Source of the DNA: Gorillibacterium timonense
GTDB lineage: Bacteria; Bacillota; Bacilli; Paenibacillales; NBRC-103111
Assembly (NCBI RefSeq): GCF_001457415.1
Contig: NZ_LN881723.1
Span: 62,001 to 126,000, forward strand
Direction: 5' to 3'
DNA length: 64,000 nucleotides
This document shows, one piece after another, positions 26,664 through 35,008 of this stretch (position 1 is the stretch's first letter; each line of letters starts with the position of its first letter). The notes under the pieces were generated by a model, which had not been told where the DNA came from, made no database searches, and saw only the letters and a list, made by a program, of their open reading frames with translations. Position numbers and translations under genes: made by a program.

Positions 26664-27848
26664 TTACTTGTTTGTGATGATATTTTTTATAACATCCCAC
26701 ATACCAACAGTATCCTCATACATCCAACTTTCTGTATACCACGGAATGATCACCCTAGCTCGATTTGCAAAATCGCTATTAAACAATGCCCGGTAAAATA
26801 ACCGTTGAGGGTCAATGGTTCGAGTGGTATCGGTTAAATTACTTAAGTTATAGTTCTCGGGCAACTCTAAAAATTGCCAAAATGGGAGAACACCTGATTC
26901 AGTTACCCATATCTCTTTCTCCCATGGAATCGTTAATAGTAAATTATTAAATGCCTGAAGGCATTGATCATAAGTGGTTTGTTTTACCTCGCTGAAACAT
27001 CCACAACTTGGATACATATGCACACCTAATACGTCATACGCTGCTTGGATTGCTGCTAGTTCTCCAGCAACAGCAGGAATCCAACTCTTAAACGCTGTAC
27101 CGTAGTCAACGGTACAGCCTACCTTCTTCACATTTTGGTAGTTACTTTTGATTTGACTAGGGTAATCCAATCCATGTCCGTACACCGAAGAAAACTGTTC
27201 ATTGAGCACAAAGACAGTATTGATTTTGCTTAGATTATTAAGAGCCTGATACGTCCTCGTAAGATAATTAGGATTACTGTATAATCCATGGACTTTCAAA
27301 CAAGTGATGGGAATTCCTATATCATTAGCGATTTCATCATACTGACTAAATTTTGAAATGTCTTCGTCAGTGGAACCATCAGACTTTACATGTATGAGGA
27401 TATTTATTTCTTTGAATCCTGAATTAAAGGAATGCTCGGCAAATCTAGTGAAATAATCAATCTCTTGCCTCCATGCATTATCACAAAAATAAACAGACAT
27501 ATACTTTGAGTTAACCATACCTTGAACAACATCGACCAACTGTTCGGGGATAGATCCGAGTGATAAAACCGTTCCGATATAACCGCCAGTGAATGAGGCA
27601 TTGTCGCCAATGAAGGTAATACCCTCTGTATTAGCTAGAGCTGTCACATTGTACTGCCCAGGAGGCATGATGATCGTCTTAATACCGTCTGCCTGTGCCT
27701 TGTTAACAAGCGCCTGCATAACAGATGTCACATCAGCAGGTCCAGGAACAACGCCAAAAGCTGATGCATTGTACCCCATGCCTTCCCAAACTCGCTTATT
27801 AACCTCAGCGCTAAGCTGCCCAGCAGCGATAAACTGACTTGCTTGCAT
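26664..27848 (-). CDS. Predicted tailspike glycosidase, clan GH-A-like TIM barrel
   Basis: The 394-residue protein starts with a short region like the first turns of a pectate-lyase-type spike (AFGVVPGPADVTSVMQALVNK, then IIMPPGQYNV). It then passes into a TIM-barrel-like domain (about 115-394). FVLNEQF (Asn-Glu at about 217-218) and IWVTESG (Glu at about 318) are placed like the acid/base on strand 4 and the nucleophile on strand 7 of clan GH-A glycosidases. HVKSDGSTDED and LGVHMYPS fit other strand ends. It would trim a surface glycan during adsorption. The start overlaps the adaptor stop as TGATG. The gene is AT-rich. Confidence 0.55.
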   Translation of the reverse strand: MQASQFIAAGQLSAEVNKRVWEGMGYNASAFGVVPGPADVTSVMQALVNKAQADGIKTIIMPPGQYNVTALANTEGITFIGDNASFTGGYIGTVLSLGSIPEQLVDVVQGMVNSKYMSVYFCDNAWRQEIDYFTRFAEHSFNSGFKEINILIHVKSDGSTDEDISKFSQYDEIANDIGIPITCLKVHGLYSNPNYLTRTYQALNNLSKINTVFVLNEQFSSVYGHGLDYPSQIKSNYQNVKKVGCTVDYGTAFKSWIPAVAGELAAIQAAYDVLGVHMYPSCGCFSEVKQTTYDQCLQAFNNLLLTIPWEKEIWVTESGVLPFWQFLELPENYNLSNLTDTTRTIDPQRLFYRALFNSDFANRARVIIPWYTESWMYEDTVGMWDVIKNIITNK

Positions 27849-28420
27849 CACATCAACCCCTCGTACAAGTTCTGAATGCGCGGAAAGTCCGGAACACGCT
27901 GTGACGTCAGCAGAGACCCTAGCAGATCGTTGTATTTCCCGGTGAATCCGTTGATAAGCTCGGTAGCTAGCATCGCCTCAGCGATCTGTACGCACGTGCC
28001 ATAGACAAGCAGCATGTGGAAATCCTTGTCCAGATCGGGGATTTGGCTTGTAGCGGTCAACTGATCTGGCTCAGCGTCATGGAAAACGAGCAAACCGCCC
28101 GATATATCCGTATCCGGCACCGGGTACAGTCCAACATCGTCGCCGATGAAATAGTAAAACCGGCTTGCCCCTTCCCCCTGCGTGTCCTTGTACCTGTATT
28201 CCTCGCCATTCACGAGCAGATCCTTTACTTTATTGCTCGAAAAACCCAACGGATAGGCCGGCACATTGGCGAGGATATCGTATTGCGTAAGCGCTGTACG
28301 CCGGAACTCGTTACGGTAGAGCTGATTTTGCAGGTTGTTCATTTTGCGGATTAAGCTCGCATCACTGAGCGAGTTGGGCAACAGCTCCCGAACTTCGCTG
28401 ATGATATCCCCTACGTTCAT
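27848..28420 (-). CDS. Head-tail adaptor (P22 gp4-like)
   Basis: This 190-residue, mostly helical protein (MNVGDIISEVRELLPNSLSDASLIRKMNNLQNQLYR at the start) has the length and layout of podoviral portal adaptors that extend the portal channel below the capsid. The short beta segment in the middle (YFIGDDVGLYPVPDT, GGLLVFHDAEPDQL) is common in that family. It lies between the capsid and tail-hub genes, as expected. The ATG follows AAAGGAGGG. The call is by context and general pattern. Confidence 0.6.
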   Translation of the reverse strand: MNVGDIISEVRELLPNSLSDASLIRKMNNLQNQLYRNEFRRTALTQYDILANVPAYPLGFSSNKVKDLLVNGEEYRYKDTQGEGASRFYYFIGDDVGLYPVPDTDISGGLLVFHDAEPDQLTATSQIPDLDKDFHMLLVYGTCVQIAEAMLATELINGFTGKYNDLLGSLLTSQRVPDFPRIQNLYEGLM

Positions 28421-28443
28421 AAACTCCCTCCTTTATGCGGAAA

Positions 28444-28463
28444 AAGCCCCGCATGGGGGCTTA
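28444..28463 (-). terminator. Hairpin terminator after the small structural gene
   Basis: AAGCCCC pairs with GGGGCTT and runs into TTTTCC on the minus strand. It overlaps the stop codon of the 93-residue gene and may reduce transcription of tail genes relative to capsid. Confidence 0.6.
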
Positions 28464-28742
28464 TCCGATGATCTGCAGCTCTTTCAGCTCCGTGATCTTG
28501 ATCTTCTTATTGGCCGCCTTGGTCTTCTCATGCGATTCTTTCCACACGTTATAGATCAGATCAGGAACTTCAAACTCCTGGCCGACGGGGATGGCGTAGA
28601 TTACGCCGTTGATTGCCACCGGCACGACGTCGCCGGGGTTATTCGGATCCTCCGGGATTTCGATCTTCACTTTCGGGCGGGAGTCAAGGTATTGTTTGAA
28701 GCTCATCTCTTGCGGGTCAAGCTTGTCCTTGGGGGTTGCCAT
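28461..28742 (-). CDS. Small conserved phage structural protein
   Basis: The 93-residue product begins MATPKDKLDPQEMSFKQYLD and contains a central beta part (PVAINGVIYAIPVGQEFEVP) like the small proteins that follow capsid genes in several phages. It then has a Lys-rich tail. It may be a capsid decoration or completion protein, but I do not recognise a named family. ATG at 28742 has AAGGAGG upstream. It is located directly after the major capsid gene. Confidence 0.55.
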   Translation of the reverse strand: MATPKDKLDPQEMSFKQYLDSRPKVKIEIPEDPNNPGDVVPVAINGVIYAIPVGQEFEVPDLIYNVWKESHEKTKAANKKIKITELKELQIIG

Positions 28743-28789
28743 TGAAATCAATCCTCCTTATTGGGTGAGGGGCCCGAAGGCCCCGATGG

Positions 28790-29752
28790 TTATGCCGTTG
28801 CGCCGCACTCATAACGCAAGATGGCGAGTTCCTGGATGCGTACTGCAGTGAAGGCATTTTTCCAGGCGACCGTGTTAAATTGATTCAACGGGTCCGCCGT
28901 ACCAGCCGAGCCCGCTTCGTGGACGATGATCTCCGGCTTGCTGGAGCCCTCGATGTCCGGTACGCCGTAAGCACCGCGGCCGATCATAACGTTCAGATGG
29001 ACGTCCGCCCCTGTTGCTCCAGCCGCCGCCGCGATACCGGAATTGACCGCCTCCATGAAATAGACCCCATACAACTTGCCCACCATGCCGTCTTTGCGAT
29101 TATCAGTGCTGACATAGGTGTTCTGGTCCTTCCATTCCTGCGTCTTCATGAGATCCGTCGCCACGTCCGGCGAAACAAACATCAGGTAGCCCGTCGAGCC
29201 ATCGGGCAATTTGATCGTCTTGACCTTGTTCTTCTTCATAATCTTCCGCGCGCGCAAAATGTCGGCGGCAGTGATCGTGTCCGTAGCGGCTACGGTAGCG
29301 CGAGAAGCCTTGCCATTGGCATAGAGAACGTTGGTCCCGGCTTGGATAATATCGCGCACGATGATGTCGATAGACTCACCGGCGTTTTCTCCCATGAGCT
29401 CCGACGTCTCCGTGAGGAGCGGGTCGAGCCCGACGAGATCCAAAAACTCGGAAATTTTGGTCCAGTTTCCGTACTCCTTTACGGTGGCCGTCACCGGCGT
29501 GATGGAGAAATCCACTCCATCTGGCGTCACGCCCTCGGTCAGAGCGGTGGTCGATACAGCCAGACTGTTCAGTCGGCGCCATTGTGCCGTAGCTCCCTTA
29601 CGCTTCGGGATGTTTTTCTTGTCGCCGTACTTCATGTAGAAGAGTTCCGGCGTCAGCCGCTCGAGCATGGCCGTTTGGTAAAACGTTGCGTTTTCAGCGG
29701 GCAGTTGGTTCACGCCGGTACCGGCGTTGTAGGATTGTACATTCGTTGCCAC
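28790..29752 (-). CDS. Major capsid protein, N4-gp56 family
   Basis: The 320-residue protein fits the N4-gp56 family of HK97-fold major capsid proteins. FYQTAMLERLTPELFYMKYGDKKNIPKRKGATAQWRRL, the PVTATVKEYGNWTKISEFLDLVGLDPLL segment and LMFVSPDVATDLMKT are typical. It forms the icosahedral shell and is preceded by its scaffold gene. The start is a GTG at 29752 behind AAGGAGATG. A GGGGCC/GGCCCC hairpin lies at about 28769-28784 after the stop but lacks a T-run. Capsids of this family occur mainly in short-tailed phages, which fits the rest of the operon. Confidence 0.85.
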   Translation of the reverse strand: MATNVQSYNAGTGVNQLPAENATFYQTAMLERLTPELFYMKYGDKKNIPKRKGATAQWRRLNSLAVSTTALTEGVTPDGVDFSITPVTATVKEYGNWTKISEFLDLVGLDPLLTETSELMGENAGESIDIIVRDIIQAGTNVLYANGKASRATVAATDTITAADILRARKIMKKNKVKTIKLPDGSTGYLMFVSPDVATDLMKTQEWKDQNTYVSTDNRKDGMVGKLYGVYFMEAVNSGIAAAAGATGADVHLNVMIGRGAYGVPDIEGSSKPEIIVHEAGSAGTADPLNQFNTVAWKNAFTAVRIQELAILRYECGATA

Positions 29753-29766
29753 TTGAAATCATCTCC

Positions 29767-30537
29767 TTAATCGAATGATGTGCGTTTGCCTTGCTTGACC
29801 TCCTCGATCATACGGAGTTTGTCCGCCTTCGAGAGGGTCTCAAATTTGCCGTTATGCTCTGCCCCTGCCGCTGCTGATCCGGTGGAAGCCTGGGCATTCT
29901 CCTGCAGCTTGCGAACCGTCTCCGCTTCAGCCTTCTGGGCAGCACTGGACATCTTGTCCTCATAACTCGCAAGCCGATAGGCATCCTCCAGGCGATACCC
30001 CTGCTGGATCGCAAGCTCGAACGTCGCGTCCTGGTACTTGTCCCAGTCCGGGTACTTGGCACGAAGCGTGGTCAGGTCCTTCTCCACTTCGAGACTTGCT
30101 CGTTCCTGCTCCAGTCGACGCTGCTCCTGCTCAAAGCCAGCGACCTTGTCCTGGAGCGGTTTCAGGTGCTGGAGCACCACCTGCTCATCCACGCCAAGCC
30201 GACGCGCTTCTTCCTCGATCTGCCGCTGCTGCTCCGCTTCATTCAGGGCGTCCATGTACTTGTCATGGCTATCGAAGCCATAGAACTTGGCGATACGGTC
30301 GAGGTTCTGCTGGTACTTCTCCGCTTCCTTCGCTCGTTCCGACACCTTGTCGTAGTTGAGCCCTTTTTGGATCCACGTCGGAGCTTCCTCTTCGGGGATG
30401 AAGCGGTCTTCCTTGTTGTACTTCACGGTTATGCCCTTAGGCTGTTCCTGGGTAGTGGACGCGCCTGCGGGTTGTTCATTCGTCGCCGTTTCGGGCGCAG
30501 CTTGCTCTTGGCTCTGGTTGGCCACTTCTTCAGGCAT
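29767..30537 (-). CDS. Capsid scaffolding protein
   Basis: The 256-residue protein is highly charged and mostly coiled coil. It has an acidic low-complexity N-terminus (MPEEVANQSQEQAAPETATN), a conserved-like FIPEEEAPTWIQKGLNYDKVSERA region, and a long Glu/Gln/Arg helix (about 95-170). This is the usual look of phage scaffolds. Its position between portal and capsid genes is canonical. It would guide procapsid assembly and be released afterwards. The ATG follows AAGGAGG. No protease domain is visible. Confidence 0.75.
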   Translation of the reverse strand: MPEEVANQSQEQAAPETATNEQPAGASTTQEQPKGITVKYNKEDRFIPEEEAPTWIQKGLNYDKVSERAKEAEKYQQNLDRIAKFYGFDSHDKYMDALNEAEQQRQIEEEARRLGVDEQVVLQHLKPLQDKVAGFEQEQRRLEQERASLEVEKDLTTLRAKYPDWDKYQDATFELAIQQGYRLEDAYRLASYEDKMSSAAQKAEAETVRKLQENAQASTGSAAAGAEHNGKFETLSKADKLRMIEEVKQGKRTSFD

Positions 30538-30596
30538 AGGTAAATCCTCCTTGGGCTATGGTTGGCCCCGAATAATAGGAATAGGCCGACAGATTC

Positions 30597-32327
30597 TCAC
30601 TGACGGCCCGACATTGCGGCTTTCTGCAGCTCGATCTGCCCTTTCTGCTGCTGGAGTTCCAGTTGGTGCTGGTGGTCCATCTGCTTCATGGCGATCTGCT
30701 GCTGCATCTGATCTTGCTGTTGTTGGTCAGGCGGCATGTTGGCTTGCATCTGCGCCTGTTCCTGCTTCGCCTGTTCGATCCGCTTCAGCAAGCGATCTTT
30801 GAAGGGAACGACGTTTTTCGGAGCAAACTCCAAGTAGTCTTCCAGGCTGATATGCTGACCATCGAAGAGTTTGTCCAACGACGCCATCATGAGCTCTTCA
30901 CTGTACTGGGAGGACGGACCGATATCGACTTTCAGATTGAGCTCAGCATCCCGGTAAGCACTGCCGTTGAAGGTGTCCGGGATCTCCTGCCCGTCATCGT
31001 CCTTGAACATCACGCTGCGTGTCGTGTTGAACTTCACCCTCCAGAACTCCGCCCAGATCTGACCTACGTCCTCCATGGCCCGATAGAAACGTTTTTTGAT
31101 AGATTCGATCGGCACCCCAGCCGCTTTCTGCAACAGCATGATGGCCGTCGCGTTAAGCTGCCCCTTGCTCATGTCGCCTGTAGCGGCATCCTGGGCGCTG
31201 GACAGCATCTTGGTGTAATCGACCAACTGCTCCACCAGCGCATTTGCCAACGGGGAGACGTTCCCGGGGTTCAGATACTTCACGCCATCCCCCTGTCCTG
31301 GCGGGCTGCTGTCAACGATCATGCCGCCAGGCTCGTTATTCACTTTGGCGGGATCCACGACATTACGATTCACCAGCATCTTCGGCCATCCAGTGAGCTG
31401 CACGCTCAGAATCTCCATGGCGATCAGCACGTTGATGGCCTTTTGGTTGGGGATAATCCCCTCAATGTCGCCCACTCCGTGAATCGACTTCCGCCGGCGC
31501 TCCCATTGCATGACAACAAGCGGGTACAGCTCCATGCCGGTGGAAGTGTCAGGCTTCACCACAACGGAAGAACAGACCTTCATGAAGTGGATCAGCCCGT
31601 CATCTGCTCGCCAGTACTTCAGCAGCACCGTAGCCTTGTCGGTGTCCCGGACCTCGACCTTCGCCTGGTCGTAGCCTTCATCCTGAACATCCTTATCAGG
31701 TGTGATCAGGTTCCGCTTCTCAACTGATACGCCATTCTGCTGCGCCTCTTTACGAATCGATGCAACCGTATCACGAAGCGAGATGATCACGTACGGCTGC
31801 CGCTGCACCCTCCTCTCCTGGGGGTTACCCCAGAACACATTGATCGGATCCAGCACCTCACCGACCATATCGCCAATCCATGGGCGGATCTTGCCGCCTT
31901 TCTGCGACACATCCCAGTAGTAGTGCCAGATGCCGGTTCCCGTCGTTGACCCCGACTCCAAGGCCTCCTCGTTGAGCTCATCCTGCTTCACCCGATCCCA
32001 GGTTACGTCCGCGTTCTTGGTGTACTTGTCCGCGGCTTCCTCGGCAAGTTGGGAAGCAGGATCGTCTTCAGGACCCGATTCAGATGCGGAGTAGAGCATC
32101 TTCACATTCTCGTTCATTACCGAGCTGACCTTGTGATTGCTGATATAACGCGCGATATTGAACACCGGGCGGGGAAGGTTTGCGGTTGCCTTGGTGGCTT
32201 TCGGCCACTGGTCGCCAGCTTTGAACCGCTCGCACTCCGGCCACTTGATCAGATAACCCATCTGACGCATATACGAGAGTCCTGCACGGTATTGCTCCTC
32301 AATCTGGCCCGCGATCTCGTCCTTCAT
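30597..32327 (-). CDS. Portal protein, P22-like
   Basis: The 576-residue protein matches P22-type portal proteins: IKWPECERFKAGDQWP near the start, LPRPVFNIARYISNHKVSSVMNEN, GSTTGTGIWHYYWD, EVLDPINVFWGNPQ, the GIIPNQKAINVLIAMEI helix region, and a C-terminal Gln-rich coiled coil (about 510-576) that recalls the P22 barrel. It forms the dodecameric DNA channel at one capsid vertex. ATG at 32327 is chosen because AAGGAGG lies nine bases before it, and the frame is open to 32351. The gene sits between the packaging genes and the scaffold. Confidence 0.85.
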   Translation of the reverse strand: MKDEIAGQIEEQYRAGLSYMRQMGYLIKWPECERFKAGDQWPKATKATANLPRPVFNIARYISNHKVSSVMNENVKMLYSASESGPEDDPASQLAEEAADKYTKNADVTWDRVKQDELNEEALESGSTTGTGIWHYYWDVSQKGGKIRPWIGDMVGEVLDPINVFWGNPQERRVQRQPYVIISLRDTVASIRKEAQQNGVSVEKRNLITPDKDVQDEGYDQAKVEVRDTDKATVLLKYWRADDGLIHFMKVCSSVVVKPDTSTGMELYPLVVMQWERRRKSIHGVGDIEGIIPNQKAINVLIAMEILSVQLTGWPKMLVNRNVVDPAKVNNEPGGMIVDSSPPGQGDGVKYLNPGNVSPLANALVEQLVDYTKMLSSAQDAATGDMSKGQLNATAIMLLQKAAGVPIESIKKRFYRAMEDVGQIWAEFWRVKFNTTRSVMFKDDDGQEIPDTFNGSAYRDAELNLKVDIGPSSQYSEELMMASLDKLFDGQHISLEDYLEFAPKNVVPFKDRLLKRIEQAKQEQAQMQANMPPDQQQQDQMQQQIAMKQMDHQHQLELQQQKGQIELQKAAMSGRQ

Positions 32328-32568
32328 TGCGATCATCCTCCTTCGGGCCATTCAGCCATTCGCTTATCAAATCGGGGGTTAGCCCGGCGGGAGTAGGCTC
32401 CGGCGGCTTAACCAACTGCGGAAGGGTCGGCTCCATCGTAGGAACCTGGTCACGGTCAGTCTCAATGCGCCACCTGAGCCCAAGCTGCACGCCTTTGAAC
32501 GCCAAAAAGCCCGCAATCGCAGTGGACAGCGGGACACATAATGCCAATATGATCACTACGGCTGTCAT
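32299..32568 (-). CDS. Small membrane-anchored phage protein
   Basis: The 89-residue protein has one N-terminal membrane segment (VVIILALCVPLSTAIAGFLAF), then a Pro-rich charged tail (PTLPQLVKPPEPTPAGLTPD). It overlaps the gene before it (ATGA) and the portal start after it. I do not recognise it. A membrane protein in the packaging block is unusual and could be an accessory lysis or exclusion protein, but that is only a possibility. Confidence 0.5.
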   Translation of the reverse strand: MTAVVIILALCVPLSTAIAGFLAFKGVQLGLRWRIETDRDQVPTMEPTLPQLVKPPEPTPAGLTPDLISEWLNGPKEDDRNEGRDRGPD

Positions 32569-32792
32569 GTCAACACCTCATCTGCTCGCAGGGCCATCGT
32601 CCACTTGTTCAGCGGGGAATGTGGTTTGTTTTTGATGATCGTGAAGTGGAACTGTTTATCTTTCCAACCGTTATCTTCGATGAATTGGTTAGCTTCCTCT
32701 CGAAGAACTACTACGGCTTCCATCTGCTCTGCGGCTGTCGGCTCCTTGTCGTATTCACGCCAGCCGCCAAACCTAACACGCTTTTCTACCAC
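32565..32792 (-). CDS. Hypothetical phage protein
   Basis: This 75-residue soluble protein starts with GTG at 32792, overlapping the end of terL, with GAGGGGGCG upstream inside terL. It contains MEAVVVLREEANQFIEDNG and KQFHFTIIKNKPHSPLNKW, with an alternating pattern that suggests a small alpha/beta fold. No family is recognised. Tight overlaps on both sides (with terL and with the membrane protein by ATGA) support it being a real gene of the packaging operon. Confidence 0.5.
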   Translation of the reverse strand: MVEKRVRFGGWREYDKEPTAAEQMEAVVVLREEANQFIEDNGWKDKQFHFTIIKNKPHSPLNKWTMALRADEVLT

Positions 32793-34210
32793 GTCATGAT
32801 CGCCCCCTCGCTTTCGTAGTCATCATCCTCAGTCTTGAACGGGAATGGAACCGGCTTACTCTCCTCCGTCACGATAGCAGGAGCTGGTCGACTCATCAGC
32901 CCATACCGGAGTGCATCAGGTGCATGGTCGAGAGGATGAGCTGCCACGTCCTCGGGGTTGTGCTCGTCCGTCACCATGGACGGGAGCGCTTCAATCAGGC
33001 CCGTGCAGGTGTCAAAGATCCTCAACCGCGCTTCCTTGTGCGTCTCACCGGTGACCGGATCGACTACATCGACCGGATGAAGCCATTCACGCACCCGCTT
33101 CCAGCCATTGACGCGTTCCTTGGTCGCCTGGATCATGGGGATTCCCGCTTTGACAAAGACCTCGAACGGCGCCTCGCCTGAAGTCTTGGACTTATTCCAG
33201 AAGCTTGTATCGCCCACGGTGTAGTCGATTTGCTCAGCGCCCGTCAGCCGCTTGGTATGTGCGGCCTGCTCACTGGAGAGCAGCTTCGAGCGGATGAACT
33301 CCCGGTAGATGTACAGGTTACCGGACCGGTCCAGTGCGCCCCACAAGCAGACAAAGGGGTCATTGTAGCCCTCATCCATCATCCTAAATCGTCGCCATTC
33401 GCGCGGGATTCGGAAAGGCTTCACGACGTGCATCGCACGGGAGAACTCACCGAAGAACTGACCCGCAAATGTATCCCAGTCTCCATCTAGCTTCTGTTTT
33501 CGCTCTTGTTCCGAAAGCTGCATAAGGCGGACGATGTAATTCGGATCTGCCCGGAGCAAGGCAGGATTGTCCTGGACTCGTGCCGGAATGAACACTCGGC
33601 GGGAAATGATCGGAGCTCCAGTGTCGGGATGAAAGAGAGGGCTACCTGTCTCATCAGTTTCATGTACATGATGGACCTTCTCCCACTCTCCAATGTCGAT
33701 GAAGCGCTTCTTCACCCAGGCGTGACCAACATTCCCGGGGTTCGTCGTGCTCTTGATGTAACGGGGATAGGGCTTGGAACCACGAAGGCGTGACAGCATG
33801 AAGGTGTACCATCCCTCCTCGAAGTGGGTCAGCTCCTCCCAACGGATAACGTCGTACTCAGCTCCGTCGTAGTTCGGCTTGTGCGAATCCGAGTCAAAGT
33901 AGGCGAGTTCCACCACCGATCCATTCACGAAGATCCATTCATGTTTCGATTGGTTGTACTTACCGAGCGCTTTCGGGTAAGCGACCAGAGTCCTCGCAAT
34001 GATCGACCGCTGAAGGTCTGGGAAGGTTCGGCGGAAGATGATCTGCCGACTTTCTGGGTACGTCATGGCATACATGAGCGCGTCCCATATCGTTGCTTCT
34101 GACTTACCGCCACCTGCCGCTCCACCGTAGAGAAGTTCGTCGATGCATATAGTCTGGTGGTACAGCTGCTGACGCGGCTGCGGTTCGTAAGGAATGACAA
34201 CTTTAGGCAT
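32786..34210 (-). CDS. terL: Terminase large subunit
   Basis: The 474-residue packaging motor has an N-terminal ATPase with Walker A GGAAGGGKSEATIW, an arginine-rich IIFRRTFPDLQRSI segment, Walker B-like YDVIRWEELTHFEE with the catalytic glutamate, and the coupling motif KSTTNPGN. The C-terminal half carries RNase H-like nuclease landmarks (MMDEGYNDPFVCLWGALDRSGNLYIYREF, YTVGDTSFWNK and HPLDHAPDALRYGL). It cuts and pumps DNA into the procapsid. The ATG follows GAAAGGAGCG. The small subunit lies upstream across a 221-bp gap. Confidence 0.92.
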   Translation of the reverse strand: MPKVVIPYEPQPRQQLYHQTICIDELLYGGAAGGGKSEATIWDALMYAMTYPESRQIIFRRTFPDLQRSIIARTLVAYPKALGKYNQSKHEWIFVNGSVVELAYFDSDSHKPNYDGAEYDVIRWEELTHFEEGWYTFMLSRLRGSKPYPRYIKSTTNPGNVGHAWVKKRFIDIGEWEKVHHVHETDETGSPLFHPDTGAPIISRRVFIPARVQDNPALLRADPNYIVRLMQLSEQERKQKLDGDWDTFAGQFFGEFSRAMHVVKPFRIPREWRRFRMMDEGYNDPFVCLWGALDRSGNLYIYREFIRSKLLSSEQAAHTKRLTGAEQIDYTVGDTSFWNKSKTSGEAPFEVFVKAGIPMIQATKERVNGWKRVREWLHPVDVVDPVTGETHKEARLRIFDTCTGLIEALPSMVTDEHNPEDVAAHPLDHAPDALRYGLMSRPAPAIVTEESKPVPFPFKTEDDDYESEGAIMTW

Positions 34211-34227
34211 CTGGACGCTCCTTTCTA

Positions 34228-34378
34228 GCGAAAATGGACGGCATAGCTAAACAGCGAAAACGAGAGAATAACGAAGATTGGCATTTTCAGCGTATGCGGC
34301 CCATGAAGGCGAAAATCGGCATGAAAAAAGACCGTTGAAAACGGCAAAATCACCGCTCACGGTCTAATTCGGCGAAAA
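34228..34378. repeat. Four GCGAAAA repeats between terS and terL, candidate packaging site
   Basis: GCGAAAA occurs at 34228, 34254, 34309 and 34372, the last two as GGCGAAAATCG. Packaging recognition sites (pac or cos) commonly lie in or beside terminase genes. No gene is visible in this 221-bp gap. Confidence 0.35.
34329..34365 (-). terminator. Terminator after terS
   Basis: AGACCGT pairs with ACGGTCT around a loop and is followed by TTTTTT on the minus strand. It lies between terS and terL, so terL may need read-through or its own promoter. Confidence 0.5.
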
Positions 34379-34431
34379 TCGATGTGTCAAGTATTTATAC
34401 ATGACGTCAAAATCCTGATTTGGCGAGCCAG

Positions 34432-34941
34432 TTACTCGGGAGGCCGCATCTTGTCGCTGAACAGCACCTGCAAAGGCCCACCGTCATCCCCTGTCAGCTC
34501 CACTTTGTCCTTGAACATGCCAAGGTGGCGACCAATCTTCTCCAATGCGGACACCTTATCGTGCAGCTTGAACTTGATGCTGCCCCCAGACTCCGTAATC
34601 GTCTGAGTCACCTCAGCCACACATGCCGATTGTTCAGGCGCCAGCGAATCGGAGTCAATCAGAGCGATACCGCGATTACTCCATTTGGTGTATGTCCGCA
34701 TATCGCTGAACCCGATCTTTGCCAACTCACGGAGAACCATGTCCTGGGTGATCTCTGTCCGTTGCTCGCGCTTGGACATCGCCTCTTGGATGGCCTCAGC
34801 CACCCTAGTTTTCCCTAGCAGCTCTGGACCGATCTTATCCGCATTCCTAGCGCTGTATCCTGCTCGAATGGCCGCCTGCGTGGCGTTCAAATCGACAAGG
34901 TATTCAGCGACAAATGCCTTTTGTTTCGCCGTCAAGGCCAT
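34432..34941 (-). CDS. terS: Terminase small subunit
   Basis: The 169-residue protein belongs to the terminase_2 family: LTAKQKAFVAEYLVDLNATQAAIRAGYSARNADKIGPELLGKTRVAEAI is the typical N-terminal helix-turn-helix DNA-binding region. It is followed by the oligomerisation helices (ITQDMVLRELAKIGFSDMRTYTKW) and a C-terminal KVSALEKIGRHLGMF stretch. It recognises the phage genome for packaging and passes it to TerL. The ATG follows GAAAGGAGG. It lies just downstream of the terminator that closes the cargo module, so it probably has its own promoter. Confidence 0.88.
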   Translation of the reverse strand: MALTAKQKAFVAEYLVDLNATQAAIRAGYSARNADKIGPELLGKTRVAEAIQEAMSKREQRTEITQDMVLRELAKIGFSDMRTYTKWSNRGIALIDSDSLAPEQSACVAEVTQTITESGGSIKFKLHDKVSALEKIGRHLGMFKDKVELTGDDGGPLQVLFSDKMRPPE

Positions 34942-34970
34942 GCAGACGGCCTCCTTTCACGAAAAATAAA

Positions 34971-34994
34971 GTGCCACTCAGTCTCGAGTGGCAC
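34971..34994 (-). terminator. Terminator closing the cargo module
   Basis: GTGCCACTC and GAGTGGCAC form a perfect 9-bp stem with a 6-nt loop, followed on the minus strand by TTTATTTTT. It separates the two cargo genes from terS. Confidence 0.85.
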
Positions 34995-35008
34995 AATCGA
35001 TTGATTTA

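Noticed and set aside
28769..28784. GGGGCC/GGCCCC hairpin after the capsid gene as a terminator
   Set aside because: It has a good stem but no T-run on either strand, so it is more likely an RNA-stability or spacing element than a terminator.
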